A DNA stretch of 64,000 bases from positions 332,816 through 396,815 of the forward strand of contig JAQGDQ010000134.1 in the NCBI GenBank assembly GCA_030141605.1, in the 5' to 3' direction. Positions within the stretch are counted from its first letter, which is position 1; every line of letters begins with the position of its first letter. Below, piece by piece: positions 10,996 to 24,400 of this stretch. Below the pieces are notes generated by a model. That model did no database searches, had not been told where the DNA came from, and saw only the letters and a program-made list of their open reading frames with translations. Source of the DNA: Tubiluchus corallicola. Its lineage: Eukaryota; Priapulida; Priapulimorpha; Priapulimorphida; Tubiluchidae. Made by a program: the position numbers and the translations under genes.

Positions 10996-12460
10996 ATTGA
11001 AGCAATAAGTGAAATAATCCAGCACTAGTTTTGAATTTCTGCATTCTTACAGTTTCATATACCAGTTACTTATGCCAAATTTTGTATTGTCAAATGGAAA
11101 TTACTGTAATTTACAAATTGGTGTTTGTATTCTCAATTGCTGATTATCATTACTGTATGTAATACTTATTCTAGTTGACTGCAAACAAAGTTGCTACTAT
11201 AGAAAACAAAGTATACTATAGCTAATTGAAGTTTAATATAACTTACGTCTGCATAATACTTAAGTATTCCTTTTCGAGGTATTTCAGTATACATTGTAGA
11301 TAGGCTCAGAATTTTTTTGAATTCAATACATGTTACTTTTAGCTGGTTGATTGTTTTCCCCAGGTCGTGTAGGTGCTTAAATTTACCTGGTTTGTGAGAA
11401 CAAAACCCATTAATATATTATTGTAAGTTCTCAACACTGTAATATGCTCATGTGCACTGATGTTGCCTTGTAACCTTTCAGAAATAGGATTGCTGTGTGC
11501 TTATCTATTGGTTACACCTATATAATAAATTACGTTGATAAACTAATGGCGACCTGTATAGTTTTATCTTGCGGTATAATTCATATTAGAGTGGAGGGTA
11601 GACTGGATGAAGATACAAAGATATTTCATAAGAAAGCAGTGGTGACATACCAAATGTTTTACTTGAAGTTATTCAAGTAGAACATCATTAGTATCTGAAC
11701 AGTTATGAATATGATGTGAATCATGGATGACTCTGGTCAGCAGAGTCACTGATGCTAAGCAGCCCAAACTATACATGACCAAATATCACAACAAGCAGAG
11801 GCGACCACTTGAAGCCTCAATTAAATAAATTTATGGACTCTAATAAAGTTAAGTGTTAAAACTGTCTAATATTTAAATGGATGGGGAAGACTCATCAACA
11901 GGATTTATCAATGACATATATTTCTATCTTTTGTACCATAACAGGTATGGGTCAAAGGCCCTACGTAGTATTACATTTAATATATAGAACTGTACTATGT
12001 TTGTAGCCGTGAATGAGAGAGTTTGGCCAAATTTCAAAATAAACTTTTGCTATGCAAATCATGTTGCACAGTGAAAGACCTTTACCTCGTTTAGAATGTA
12101 CAGTTTATACAGCAGATTAATTACACTAATAAATATGATCACCTCTCCTAGTTGTCCATTCTAGGTGGTCAGGTGTGTGAGCCTATTCTAGGCAGCCAGA
12201 GGACCGGTCAAGAAGGAATACAAAGACGATGGATTACCCTCACTGTAATCTAGATAAAAATTGATAAGGCAACACACAACTCGCCGAGCAGCTTCTTATC
12301 GTGCAAATACCATAGCAAGCAATTGGGATCTGAGACTCTATGAGTTCAATTTTATGCGTTCAACAAAGAACAAAACAAAAGTAACAAAATGTCAATGGAA
12401 GTAAACAATTAGATAAGTACTTGAGTAAAAGCTGGTAAGATGCTTTGATGGACACAGTCC
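10996..12460. other. Non-coding stretch between the Gypsy remnant and the IBTK 3' end
   Basis: No gene, tRNA or clear repeat was recognised. The stretch is AT-rich with only short random reading frames. The part next to 12460 should contain the IBTK 3' untranslated region, but I do not see a canonical AATAAA on the minus strand close to the stop codon. Confidence 0.4.
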
Positions 12461-15400
12461 CTACTTCTTCCACATGGGACGAGCGACAGACTTCGGGGCA
12501 ACTCTCTCCACTGTTATGAGCTCATCAAAGTTGTCAACAGCCTTGTAGAAACGCAGTAGTTCCTGAATAGCGCGCTCCTCAATCTACATAAAAAAAGATT
12601 TGTTACTATAATGTATTATAGATATGCAGTTTTGAATTTGTTTTGAGGTACAGTACCTATTGTCTTAAGTTGCATAAGTCGTAAGTCGAAGAGTACTTGT
12701 GTTGCCAAAATTTTGAACAATATTACATGAGAAGCATTTGGAAAAGGGTGTTCTTACTAAGTCTTAAAATAAAAGTGATCCTATCGGGGTAATTGCAGAC
12801 AGCAGGTCCGATTTTAGCAAAAATGAATTAGCCTTCATAATGTATTTGCATTATAAGTACCTGTATCAGTGCAAGTGGTTTATTCGATTGTTTGTCCAAA
12901 TATGATGTTTGCTCAATCTCATCCTTAACAATTTCACTGAAACTTGCAACTTTTGATATGCCTGCTGTTGGATGCACTCGTTTACCCCATGCCGAGGAAG
13001 ATGCAGAAGAGTCTCCACTTTTGAAAAGCAAATCTTGGCTCCTCCAGGCAGCACTGGAAACAGATGTGGATCCACATACAGCTACGTCAGCTGGTGGAGA
13101 AAGGCAGCTGCAAAATCGAAAACTATGTTTAGATTGAACATCAGACTGAATACACTGGAAACTGTCTTAAACAAGTAATTGAACATAGTTTGTGCAACTT
13201 AATTAATAGTTACCATATTTTTGTGAAATATAAATAGACTAAAAATATTGCAAAAATATATTAAAAATATTCTAGTGGTAGTGAGTACTACAAATGCAAC
13301 TTCTAAATTCATTTATGCTGTTTACACACTAAGAAACTGTAACTGTAAATTATTGCACAATATTTATATGATTTTACTTCACCACATTATCCATTAAATT
13401 TCATTTATTAAATGGGTAAGCCTTAAAATCCTAAAAGATTTGCGTATAACAGCAAACACAAAACAGTGATCAAACTCCTTTGTGACAACTGTGACAAAAC
13501 ACGTAATCTCACAGTCTACTTGCCTAGATGTTGAAGATTTTCCATCTTGCTTACTGAGCTTTGTTAATTGGGGATTTTTTATCTGTTCTCGCTGTTCTTG
13601 AAGCATCAGATCTCTAAATGACTGCATAACTGTGGAAACTGAGGATGTCCTGTAAGTAGGAAAATGATACGAAATGCATTAAGTATTGCATTTAAATCAA
13701 ACAATTGTTAACAGTACACTAACTCCACAAAAATAAATCAAATGCTCAAGAAAATTCTTGATTTCAGACACAATGACTTAATTATTTTTAGCTTACTGTT
13801 TGCGAATTGACTGTACAATAAACAAATATCTCCTAAAGCACCTTGCAATTACTTTCCAAATGAGTGCCATGTTTGTTTGGTTCAAGTGCTAGGGGAGTGA
13901 CCAGTGGCAGCTCATGCATAGGTACTGTGGAACTCTAGCACCCCTTATTTTCACTCAGTATTATCGATAATATTCAATATAATACCGTATATACAGGTGT
14001 ACAAGTCGACGTGCATTTTAAGACCAAAAATTGCACCATTTTCTATATTACCTGTGTACAACTCGACCATAAAATATTAAGATCTTCCAGAGTAAATGAT
14101 GTCATCAAGGGCCGAGTAATAGGTCAATGGCCTACTCTGTTAGTGGGTAAGATACGTGCAAGTGCCTGGGCTGAGTGTATTATCCCTACCCGATGTATAT
14201 ATATATATATATATATTCATGTTGAGGGCCCTCCATGCAATCCACGATAATGCAGCCTAGCTTTTCATCGCGCCTAATTGTTTGTAATGCCTTTAACCCT
14301 AGGATACCACGGGTAGGATCCGAAAAAAACATATCGTAAGTATAAGTCGAGCCCAAATATTTCACCTTAAAATTGCCTCCCAAAAATACGACTTGTTCGT
14401 AAGTAAATAAGGTAAGTCTGTTTTCATTAGCTCTTCCTTTATACTTGTACGGAACCAGCGCAAGAGAAGGTAGCACTGTTTGTTTCACAGACCAGCACAG
14501 TGGTGTGTTTGGCTGCTGTGCGCATGTGACCACGTCTAAAATAACATGCTGCATGCTGTACTGCTAGCGTCTTCTGCTAGGCAGATTAAGTACTGTTGCT
14601 CACACAGTTTGTTGTCAGCGACAACACATGCTTAAAAACCATGTCCTGGCATATTCTTGAAAGATTTTCTGAAGCAGCACCCCACTACTTTTAACCACAA
14701 GCCGCCACTGTGAGTAACTTTAAACTCGGATTTCAGCCGAATTAGTGAAAATATGGAATGCTATGAATCGATGACAAAGAAAATTGTCTTAATCTATTTA
14801 TTACAGCATTTTGAACTTCCCAGTAATCAGAGCACAACAAAGAAAATGCTACAAAAAAGTTTCAACTTTGCACAGGAAAAACCAAAAAATGTTTATAGTT
14901 ACACTTTGATACATTGAAAAATAAAAAAGCAGATTTTCTAGACAAGACAAACTTAAGAATTGCATTCACTAGCCAACAATTTGTGTAGCATGACATATTC
15001 AAAATATGTTTATTCACAGGTTTATTCAAAAGAATATACAATTTCTTTAACGCTCATCAAATTTGGATTTTAATGATAAAAATACTTAACAGAAAATATT
15101 ACAGACCATGCGGTCACTTTCTGATGACCTGCTAATTGACTCGATTTCCCCGTAGATTTTCCATTTTCCTGATTTTCGTTTCGTTTTGTTGTATCTTTTC
15201 TTTGCTTTGATGATGCAGGTCGTCTTTCACTAAAAGAGCATATTAGCAAAATTAAAAATAACATAGTTATATAAATACGATTAAATACTTGCCTTTGCTT
15301 ATAAGGACAATTTGTTGTTTACCTTTTTTGGGCTACTGATTGAAGTGAGGACTGCTCCAGCATAATATCTCGAAGACTTGATTGCATCGGAATTTTAACA

Positions 15401-18400
15401 GAAGTGGTTGCACCCCACGGTTTCGTTTTTGTGTGACCGTTTTCCAAAATCGTACTTTCACCTATTACAGAATGTTCTACAGCATTGACAGTAGAAGTCA
15501 TATCAGTAGGAAGTTCAGGGACTAAAAGTTCTGGCACGTCTTCTATTGTCTGCAAATATTTGAAAGCACAATTTGGAAAAGTTCAGAAAAACTAATAAAT
15601 TTTTAAATTAAAGGAAAACAGGGCGACTGTGTACACATTAGTTCAGAAAAAGTATGCTTCGAAATATTGAAAACTACAATAGCTTTTTTAAACCAAAGCT
15701 TAGATTAAATAATGATTACCTCGGATACACAAATTTTGTTAAACTTTCAAAGCTATGCGCGGCTCAGTGAATCTACTAAGATTGACTGAAAGGCAACAAC
15801 GCCTTTTTGTCACATTCGTGTGGCCGACAAATAGAAGGCGGTACCGTGATAACCATGATCATGAACTGCAGTCATATGACGTAAAGCCCATTTTCGTGAC
15901 ATCACGCATTTAAGCAGTAACACTTACGCAAACTTGCTTGATGCACAAGGGAAGATGCCTGCCATTGCGCAACCAGTGGTTAGTTTCTGATGTAAGCAAC
16001 AGCTGTGTTTGGTTGCCATTAATTAACTTTCTAAGTTAATTATTCAAATGTAACAGACAACTTTTATAGGCAAGAAAATGTATATTCTGGACAGTAAATC
16101 AAAATGAGATCGAGTCTACACAATCATCCAGTTTTCCTTTAATAAGTAAACTTATTAGTTAATAAACCAATAAGGTAATAAAATCATAAAAATCAATCTA
16201 AAATTACAAAATTGTACTAATTGTAAGGATTATAGGACTGATTCTAAAGTCATCATAAAATCGTTACCAATACTCTAATGTACAGACAATGCTATGATCC
16301 ATAATGGTGTCTAAAAAGGTGTGCTTTTAAATACCCTTTAAAATTTTGTTATGATGGCAATTGATACAAAGATAATGGTAAACGATTCAACAATCACGGA
16401 GCACAAACTGTAAAGGCACGACGGCCATATGTTTCTTCCTTACACCTAGGTTATATAAACGTAAAGGATCGGCTGCTGTGCCGGTACGACTGGCAACACC
16501 ATCATGAATGGTGCTAGGCAATAATAAACAGACAAATATGTCGCCCACTGTCAATGCAAAATTTTGTAAGCAAATACCGTACAAACAACCAAACCCAAAC
16601 TAAAACCAACTAAACAAATGGCCATTATTTCCATGCCATTTAAAATTGCCACGAATAGAAATGCTCTTAAAGGCACAATCTAAAAATGACTCCATATTTC
16701 ACTCTTTTTACAAGGCAGATGGAACGTCTGGCAATGACCCATTTTTCCTGTCACTCAATAAGTCCTAATTAACCTGGTTGCCAGGCAACCAGTTTTTTGC
16801 CTGGTTGGAAGCCAGAAGAGAAAGCAGTTTACTTAGTGTCCTGACATTTAAACTCAACTCTTTCATTGCATGGAAATTATTAGACCTAATGATTACTTAA
16901 TCAGCCTCACAAAGTTATGTTTTCACACTCGTCAGAAGAAAATACAAAAACTAACCTGATATTTAGGCAAAAGCGCTCCGGGCTTAGTTTCCTCCACTTC
17001 CCACCAATCATCCGCCGAAGATGCAGAACAAACTGATTCAAGCCGACGCTTGCCTTCTGGATGCTGAGGCATCTCCTTGCCAATCTTGTCATCGGAAAAG
17101 CTCTTGGACTTGGATCGTGACTTTTTCCTGGTTTTGCTCTTTTGGGGTTCACTCGACTGGGAAAGCAAACTGGAGTCTAACATTGAGAGGTCAATGGAAC
17201 TGGCACTGTCGTTGAGTTGGTCAAAGTTGGGCGCATCAGAAAACGGTGTTATAATTCTTCGGCTCATAGCTGGAACCTACAAATATAATATAAATTTCAC
17301 ATCAAAGACCACCGAAGCACAGCGTTGGTTACGGCAATGCTTACGGAACTATTTATAAAATATGAAAAGGAGCTACTACTGAGAAAAAAAGAGAGAAACA
17401 GAAAGAAAGGAACAGAAAAAAAGAAAAGAAAAGAAAAGAGAAAGGAAAGGAAAGGAAAGGAAAGGAAAGGAAAGGAAAGGAAAGGAAAGGAAAGGAAAGG
17501 AAAGGAAAGGAAAGGAAAGGAAAGGAAAGGAAAAGAGAAGAGAAGAGAAGAGAAGAGAGGAGAGGAGAGGAAAGGAGAGGAGAAAAGAAAAGAAAAGAAA
17601 AGAAAAGAAAAGAAAAGAAAAGAAAAGAAAAGAAAAGAAAAGAAAAGAAAAGAAAAGAAAAGAAAAGAAAAGAAAAGAAAAGAAAAGAAAAGAAAAGAAA
17701 AGAAAAGAAAAGAAAAGAAAAGAAAGGAAATGAAAAGAAAGGAAATGAAAAGAAAAGAAAAGAAAGGAAAGGGAAAGAAAAGAAAAGAAAAGAAAAAAGA
17801 AAAGAGAAAGTATTTACTCTGCCAGATAATCCTAAACAATTAAAAAAATTAGTAAAAACGGTAATTCTGAATTAGTTTTGTATGTCAAAGCATATTTGCA
17901 GTTAATCAAATAAGCATTCAGAAGTTAGTCCAGTAAACAGCATTTTTAGTTATCCCGAAAAAAGACAAAACTAACACAAAAGGTAGCAAAAAAGTTTTTT
18001 ACCATCATAGCAAAGATTTCAATATGATAAAATTCAAGCTTTCCTCTCGTGATACATGGTGAAGAAAGTTGGCATGCGAAAATCTCCTGTTAATACCCTA
18101 TAAACTCAAACGACTGGCAGAGAAATAGCAGAAATTTTTCATCGGAACTTGGTCACACAATCACACTTACAATTCCAGGGGAAAAGTGGGAATATTCCCT
18201 TTAACTGACAGAAGTTGCATGTGTGCATATGAACTAAGGCAACTCTGAGACACCAATAGAGACATATTCTGGTCCTACCACAAACATCTAAATTAAGTAG
18301 GCCCTCTTGCTCAGATCTAGATCCCAACTTGGAAAGTGCCAAACAGCATAAAAAACTACACACTGGCCACCACACAAGCAGCAGTACATTGATTGGACTC

Positions 18401-21400
18401 ACCACATCTTGATAATACCGTGTCAGCTCTATCATCACTTCGCTGCTACAAATGTCCAGACCACGCGACTCGAGGATAATGGGAAGATTCAAGCAGACAA
18501 ACTGCATGCACGACAGCTTCAACTGTTCAGCATTGTAAATGTAAGCAAATTCTAGCAGCTCACCGACGTTTCGTAAAGATACTTGGGAAGCTAGAGCAAT
18601 CTCTGCGAGTGTCCTCAAACGACCAATTAACAACTGGTCAGCAATGACCAAAGTATTGCAAATGAATTCTATATCCTCAGTATCTGTTACAACAAAAAAA
18701 AGAAGAAATGAGAAAATAAAGAAGTGTAAAAACTACTAAAAATACTTACTTCTAAGCCAATAATGCTAGATTAAATTAGTATTAACCATTGACGTTGGAA
18801 ATGCTTTACTTTTTTTGAAAGTACTGGCCAGGTAATTCGCATATCAACTCAAATTTGTTCAAATCATTATACCACTGAATCACTTTTTTCAACTGCAATT
18901 ATTTTCTCCAAAATATTAGAAATCAATTACTTTTAAATAATTATCTTTACCTTGCAATGCAGGTGTTTGATCAGAATAAAGAAAATCCAAAATGACATGC
19001 AGCACATTCAGAGGCATGGGCAGCTTAAGAGGTCCAGCTTTTGCAGTCTGCAACAGCAAAAAACTTCATTCAACATTTGCATGATAATGAAAAATCAGAA
19101 ATGGAGATTCGACCTATGAATTAATTAACAAAGGCTCTAAACCAGTAAATGAGCTAATTGCTACCCAACACAAGGTAAAAAACATGAAATGAAGCGCCAA
19201 ACATTTCCAAGAATGAACACACAGTTATTAATAATGTTCTTTGCTTAAGTTTTTTTTTAAATAGTGCAACCAAGGTGCAAAAAAATTGCAAATATGTTTC
19301 TTTGTGGCACCATAATTTTTTAGTCAGATATATACTGATGACATTGTAGAAGACATCACTAATTATTATGCAAGGTGCAATTTAAAGGCAACCATAAATT
19401 AATATAACAAAGTGTTTAGTTACCTCTATCCACCCAGAAGCCAGCATATTGTGAAAGTATTCAAGCCTGGCAATCAGAATACACTTGTGACATGGAACAG
19501 TTGTGCCATCTGCTGACTCAATGCTGATGTCGTGCAGTTCTGGACTGCAAAATACACCCAAAAAAACATTGAAATGTATTGAAACGATACTACACGAAGA
19601 AACTCAATGATAGGACTCGGTGCTTGGTTCGATTTTTGTAATGAAAGTTAAAATGCACTGAGGAAGGAGTTCACAATTCCCCACACAATATAATTACCCT
19701 AACCCTATAACCAACCCTAATCCTAATCTGCTCCATGAAGTAATTTCTTGTATCTGGGGAATTGTAAATTTTAGCCTGCACTAAAAATGGAACAAGATCT
19801 TGATTAACTCATTCAGTACCTTCCAAGTTAGTTAATTCCTTGAACAGCATCTGCATACTAATATTAACTAATCAAACAAGCAAGTTTAAAATAATAAATG
19901 TAACTAAATCGAACTTCATATGCTTGCAAAAACTAAATAAGTACAGCACATAAAACACTGTACTCTACAGAACAGACTTCGTTTTAACCTGGTTATGAGC
20001 AACCCTAGAACTGCAAAAAAGAAGCTTCTTTGGTTCCAGGGCAAATGCGATTCTGCACTAACTTACTTTGTAAAAATGTTACTTCTACAGCTTTCATAAT
20101 TCACCAAGGAAGGCACAGAGGTCAGATGACATGCAAAGTTCTGGAGTATTACATAAATGACAATGACTCATTTATAATAAAATCATTTCATTTATGGAAA
20201 CAAATCTTTGACTATACAGCTAACACAGCATAAGTCTTCTATACTATTGCAAACAGCAAATTTCTGTATAGCTCATACTAGCTTATGTAAAGAATTCTTT
20301 ATGCTATAAGCAAAATAAGTTGTGAATTCATCACAGGAAAGATGTTTGTAATGAAAAGTAAGCTTACAACTGTTTTCTGGTGAATCTGAACTGTTTTGTT
20401 TGCACTGTCTTACCACTCGACACAACGGTATCCTTCCCGTATTTCACTCCCTCCAATCTAAAGTGAGAAAACAATGTAGTTGAAAGACAACTAAAGTACT
20501 AACAACATGAAACGCATGCACGACAACAATGGCATAATTAAATTTTTGTTTAATAGCTTAACAGCTCTTAGGAGCTAGTAATTTTTTATGTTTATGTAAA
20601 GCTCGACTTTAAATTAAGTTTGATTTGATTTGCTTTGTTTTGTTATTTGTGAATTCTTAATCTCTAACATTTGGTAATTAAGCTGAAACAAATATAAAAG
20701 AGTATTCCAACATTCAAAAGATATTTGTCTCTCTGCATGTTTGTAGTGATTTAAAATCTCAAAACATTAGTTTTTACTTAATAGATATTCATGGGCTAAT
20801 TTAATATTCAAACTAATAAAACATCTACATGACACTGAGCATGCAAAGTTTGTAACTTTGCCTGTGCAGACCTGTAAATGTAAGGTAAAAACATTTAGTT
20901 TAAAGTCAGACAAACCTGTTTTAAGACTTGCCGTAATGATTCATTGTGTTTTCGTACATGTTTACTCACAGAATACTCACACATTTGCTCACATGGCGAT
21001 TAATGGTCTCAGTGATCAAATTATTCAAGCTCGTGAGAGAAATAGCTTACCAAATCGTTTAAGAATCGGTGAGACAAGTCTCTGATTGTTTAGGTATTTT
21101 TTCTGATGCATCTTCCTATGATGGTTTTTGCAATGACAATCATAATATTTAAAAACCATTAATGAGCATTCGAAAAATTCTGCTAGAGCAGAACATGTGG
21201 CAGTTCACTAGAGTTAAAAAATCTTTCCTTATAAAAGGTAAAGCAAAAGATTTTTTAGAGCATTTTACAATGCAAATAATTGCAAAATTTTGTAAATCAG
21301 CAAAAACTTAGAGAAAAGACTTGCACGATTGTGGGTAATTTTGTACATTAATTAACAAATTATATAATTTATTCTAAATGAAATGCACATCACATATTTA

Positions 21401-24400
21401 TTCAAGAAATTTTGCTAGATAACGTAATGTTTCGATCATACTATCAAGTGCAGAACAATCATTATTTCACTTCCCACTACCATGTACCTTTTTCCCAAGT
21501 TAAACACTCCGAATTTTTTCGCAGCATCGGACAATAGTTTGACTGGATTGGCTTCACGTGTTTCTTGATCGTTTCCAAGATTCTGCTGCTTTTTCTTTCC
21601 CTTTTTCTTTCTCCCAGCTTGTTCAGCCTAATGATACATTATATGAAACATTATAGATATGAAAACCATATTATCATTGCAGTAATAATTCCTAACTTCT
21701 TCATGTTATAAATGCTTTAAAAATATTCATAACAAAACATTATCACTAACTAAAAAAAACTGCAACCAAAATATGTTATTCTTTAAAAAATACCAGACTG
21801 TAAGAATTATGTAAAGTCACTTGTAGCAAAATCACCAGATAAAAGCCGTAGACACCAATGATAAGCAACGAGTGACAATTTTCATTACCTCAAAATCTCC
21901 GGCAGAATATTTATCATAGTCAAGTTGCGGAGAAGTAGATGAATGAAGTACAAATCGCCTCCCTGGACTCAACAAATCACAAGTGTCTGTAAAAAAAGAT
22001 GATGCACTAACAACTTAATTTTACTTTAGCATAAACATAATTTATTTGGTTTAGATTAGGCAGTTTTTAGAAATGATACATGAGTGCTCACCATGCAAGT
22101 GTATGAATAGACAAGCATGGATAACTTATTTCCAAGAAATGAACCAATCATTAAATACTGATTCAAAAAATGAGCTCCTAACTTCTAAGTATTTATCATA
22201 CGGTTTACAATTATCTCGAAAAGTATAGATAGTTTACTAACTACCTGTATAAATATATGTAAGTAATTGATGAAATATCTCTGGTATCACACCGTCAATT
22301 TCAATAACTTTAACACCACTTTCAGCAGTGCAGAGTGGTAGTGTTTTCTTGAAGTATTCACTTCTAGCTGTGAGAATGTATGCATGTGCGCGAAGCTTTC
22401 TCGGGCCAAGCTGAAAATTATCAAAGATATCTTTAGCAAACTAGAGAAATTTATGGGAAAGCTTAGGGCAAAGCTGAATGAATTCATGAAAGTAATTGGA
22501 ACTTTCACAATACAGAGTATTAGTGCACAGACAATATGAAAGCTGATAGTTTGGTACCACAGCAAATCAACATTTCACTGAGTTTTGTGAAAAATTTGTT
22601 ACAGGTTTTAGCACTTTTGTTTTCATGTCAAATGTTTAAATTCCAACAAGTGTAAAAAGGCATAAAGTTCAAAACTGATATGAAGTACATCACAGTGGGG
22701 CAACGACAGCACTAAGAATTCTTAGTCTGCCATTCACAGCAAAATACGTTGTGAGAAGCACTTAGAGTAGAGAAATGTACAAATATTTCTTACATACTAA
22801 CAGTGATTTTAAAATACTTGACCTCAGAAAAAGATTATTAGCCAATACAAGTACATAGTAGGATAAAACATATCAATAAATAAACAGCTACTACAAAAAG
22901 CATAAAAATACAAAACCTTGTAAGCATAATAAGCAATTAAGACAGTAATAATATACTTGAAAAATACCTTAATAAGAACATCATGTACGGAGCTGTAATG
23001 TTCGGTTTCTGCAAGAAGCTGTCCGAGATCACTCCACAGTTGTGCAGGAGCAGCTACAGGTACTTCAGTCATGCTGTTTGGAAAATAAACAACTTTATTC
23101 AACTCCAAACGACAATGAAAATACAAGACATTGTCTTTGACATGAGTTTTATTTTGAGAACTTGTAAGTGTACACTTTATAATAGATGACAACTACCAGT
23201 ATGCACCACATACATTACATAAAAAATGTCTAAGGTTTTTGTGTAGCTTGCTATTATTGCTAAAAATACACCCTATATTTTATGTTTGACTGTACTTATC
23301 TAGTATCCACTGATACAGCAGTAAACTTTTTGACAAAAATATTACAAAACCTACAAATATACTCGTAGTCTCAGAAGGCTAACACAAAACACTGTATGAT
23401 CAATGGGAGTAAGCGTGGTTAAGTCTTTAAAAATTTACTGTTTCTCAAGTGACATGCCAAAATGTAAGACTTCCAAGAGCAAAGCCATGTAAAACCACAT
23501 CGACTCTGAGTAAAAGAAATATAATACAATTTTTCACTGGATTATTAAAATACAAAAGGCAAAAGCGAAGATTTCGTCCTAACAAAATTACAGAATTTTT
23601 ATTTGAAGATATCTAACTTTATCGCTATTTGAAGGTATAAAAAACTTTCTACAAAAACCGAAGGCCTATAATATATTTTCACATGCCTGCAAAATTTTTG
23701 TTCACTATTTGAACGGAGACAGTGTTTCGTTGACAATGACTTAACCAAACGGTCTAACTCTTCAGAAGACTAAATGAAGTAGTTTGAATGATGAAACACC
23801 CTTTCCGCTGCCATGGACTAAACTGACTGGACAAGTTAGAAAGCAGCAAACTCTGCGATTATAGTGCCTAGAAAGAAACTAGGCTTTCACGGTGCATAAG
23901 ACAGCTTACACTTAGCATGAAAGAAGTGCACACCACAACATATTTTAAAAAATTGTGCTTATCTGCTTTGCAACAATGGTAAATGCTAAGAGATTAGATC
24001 TCTACCTCATGTGGGGATCAGATTGGATGATGGAGAAGTTTCGACCTTTTGAATCGCATGCAACGCTCGTTGCGCGATATATTCCTGAGATGCATCTGAG
24101 AGTAACAAACTCGCACTCATCATAGTTCAGCAATTCCACCATGCCACTGTATGCAAATGAATCAAAATCCTTCACATCCTTCTCTGACTTACTGATTTCT
24201 ATAAACACAAAAAAATGTGAAAATTTTCACATTAAACTATGTCAAAAATATCACAAAAATTTAATATTTTAAACTCAACGTAGTAATAATTTCATATTGT
24301 AACAGCCTAGAAATGTGTTATTATCGAAATGTGGAAATAGGGCAAAGTTTATTACGTAACACTGCGTCCAGTTTAGTATTTCAATGAAAATGTGCTCTTT

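Larger units (their letters stand above)
12461..17276 (-). other. IBTK: IBTK exons 20-25: charged tail and conserved C-terminus
   Basis: Exons are 16956-17276, 15323-15549, 15107-15229, 13524-13649, 12861-13107 and 12461-12583. Exon 20 encodes an Arg/Ser/Lys-rich segment (KTRKKSRSKSKSFSDD). Exons 21 and 23 hold SLRDIMLEQ and SFRDLMLQEQ, two related short helices also present in the vertebrate tail. Exon 25 ends in ERVAPKSVARPMWKK. The exon 22 donor is the weak GTCTGT at 15105-15106, forced by phase. The intron after exon 23 begins GCAAGT, a GC-AG intron. Confidence 0.88.

Noticed and set aside
14186-14554. 122-codon minus-strand frame across the nested elements
   Set aside because: It crosses the boundary of two different transposons and a (TA)n run, so it cannot be one gene.
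17297-17843. Long open frames on both strands (Phe/Leu/Ser-rich and Lys/Glu/Arg-rich)
   Set aside because: They only translate the AAAGG/AAAAG microsatellite, whose units never form stops in these frames.
22711-22726. Perfect 16-bp palindrome ACTAAGAATTCTTAGT
   Set aside because: It is isolated in an IBTK intron with no repeat or element around it; this can occur by chance in AT-rich DNA.
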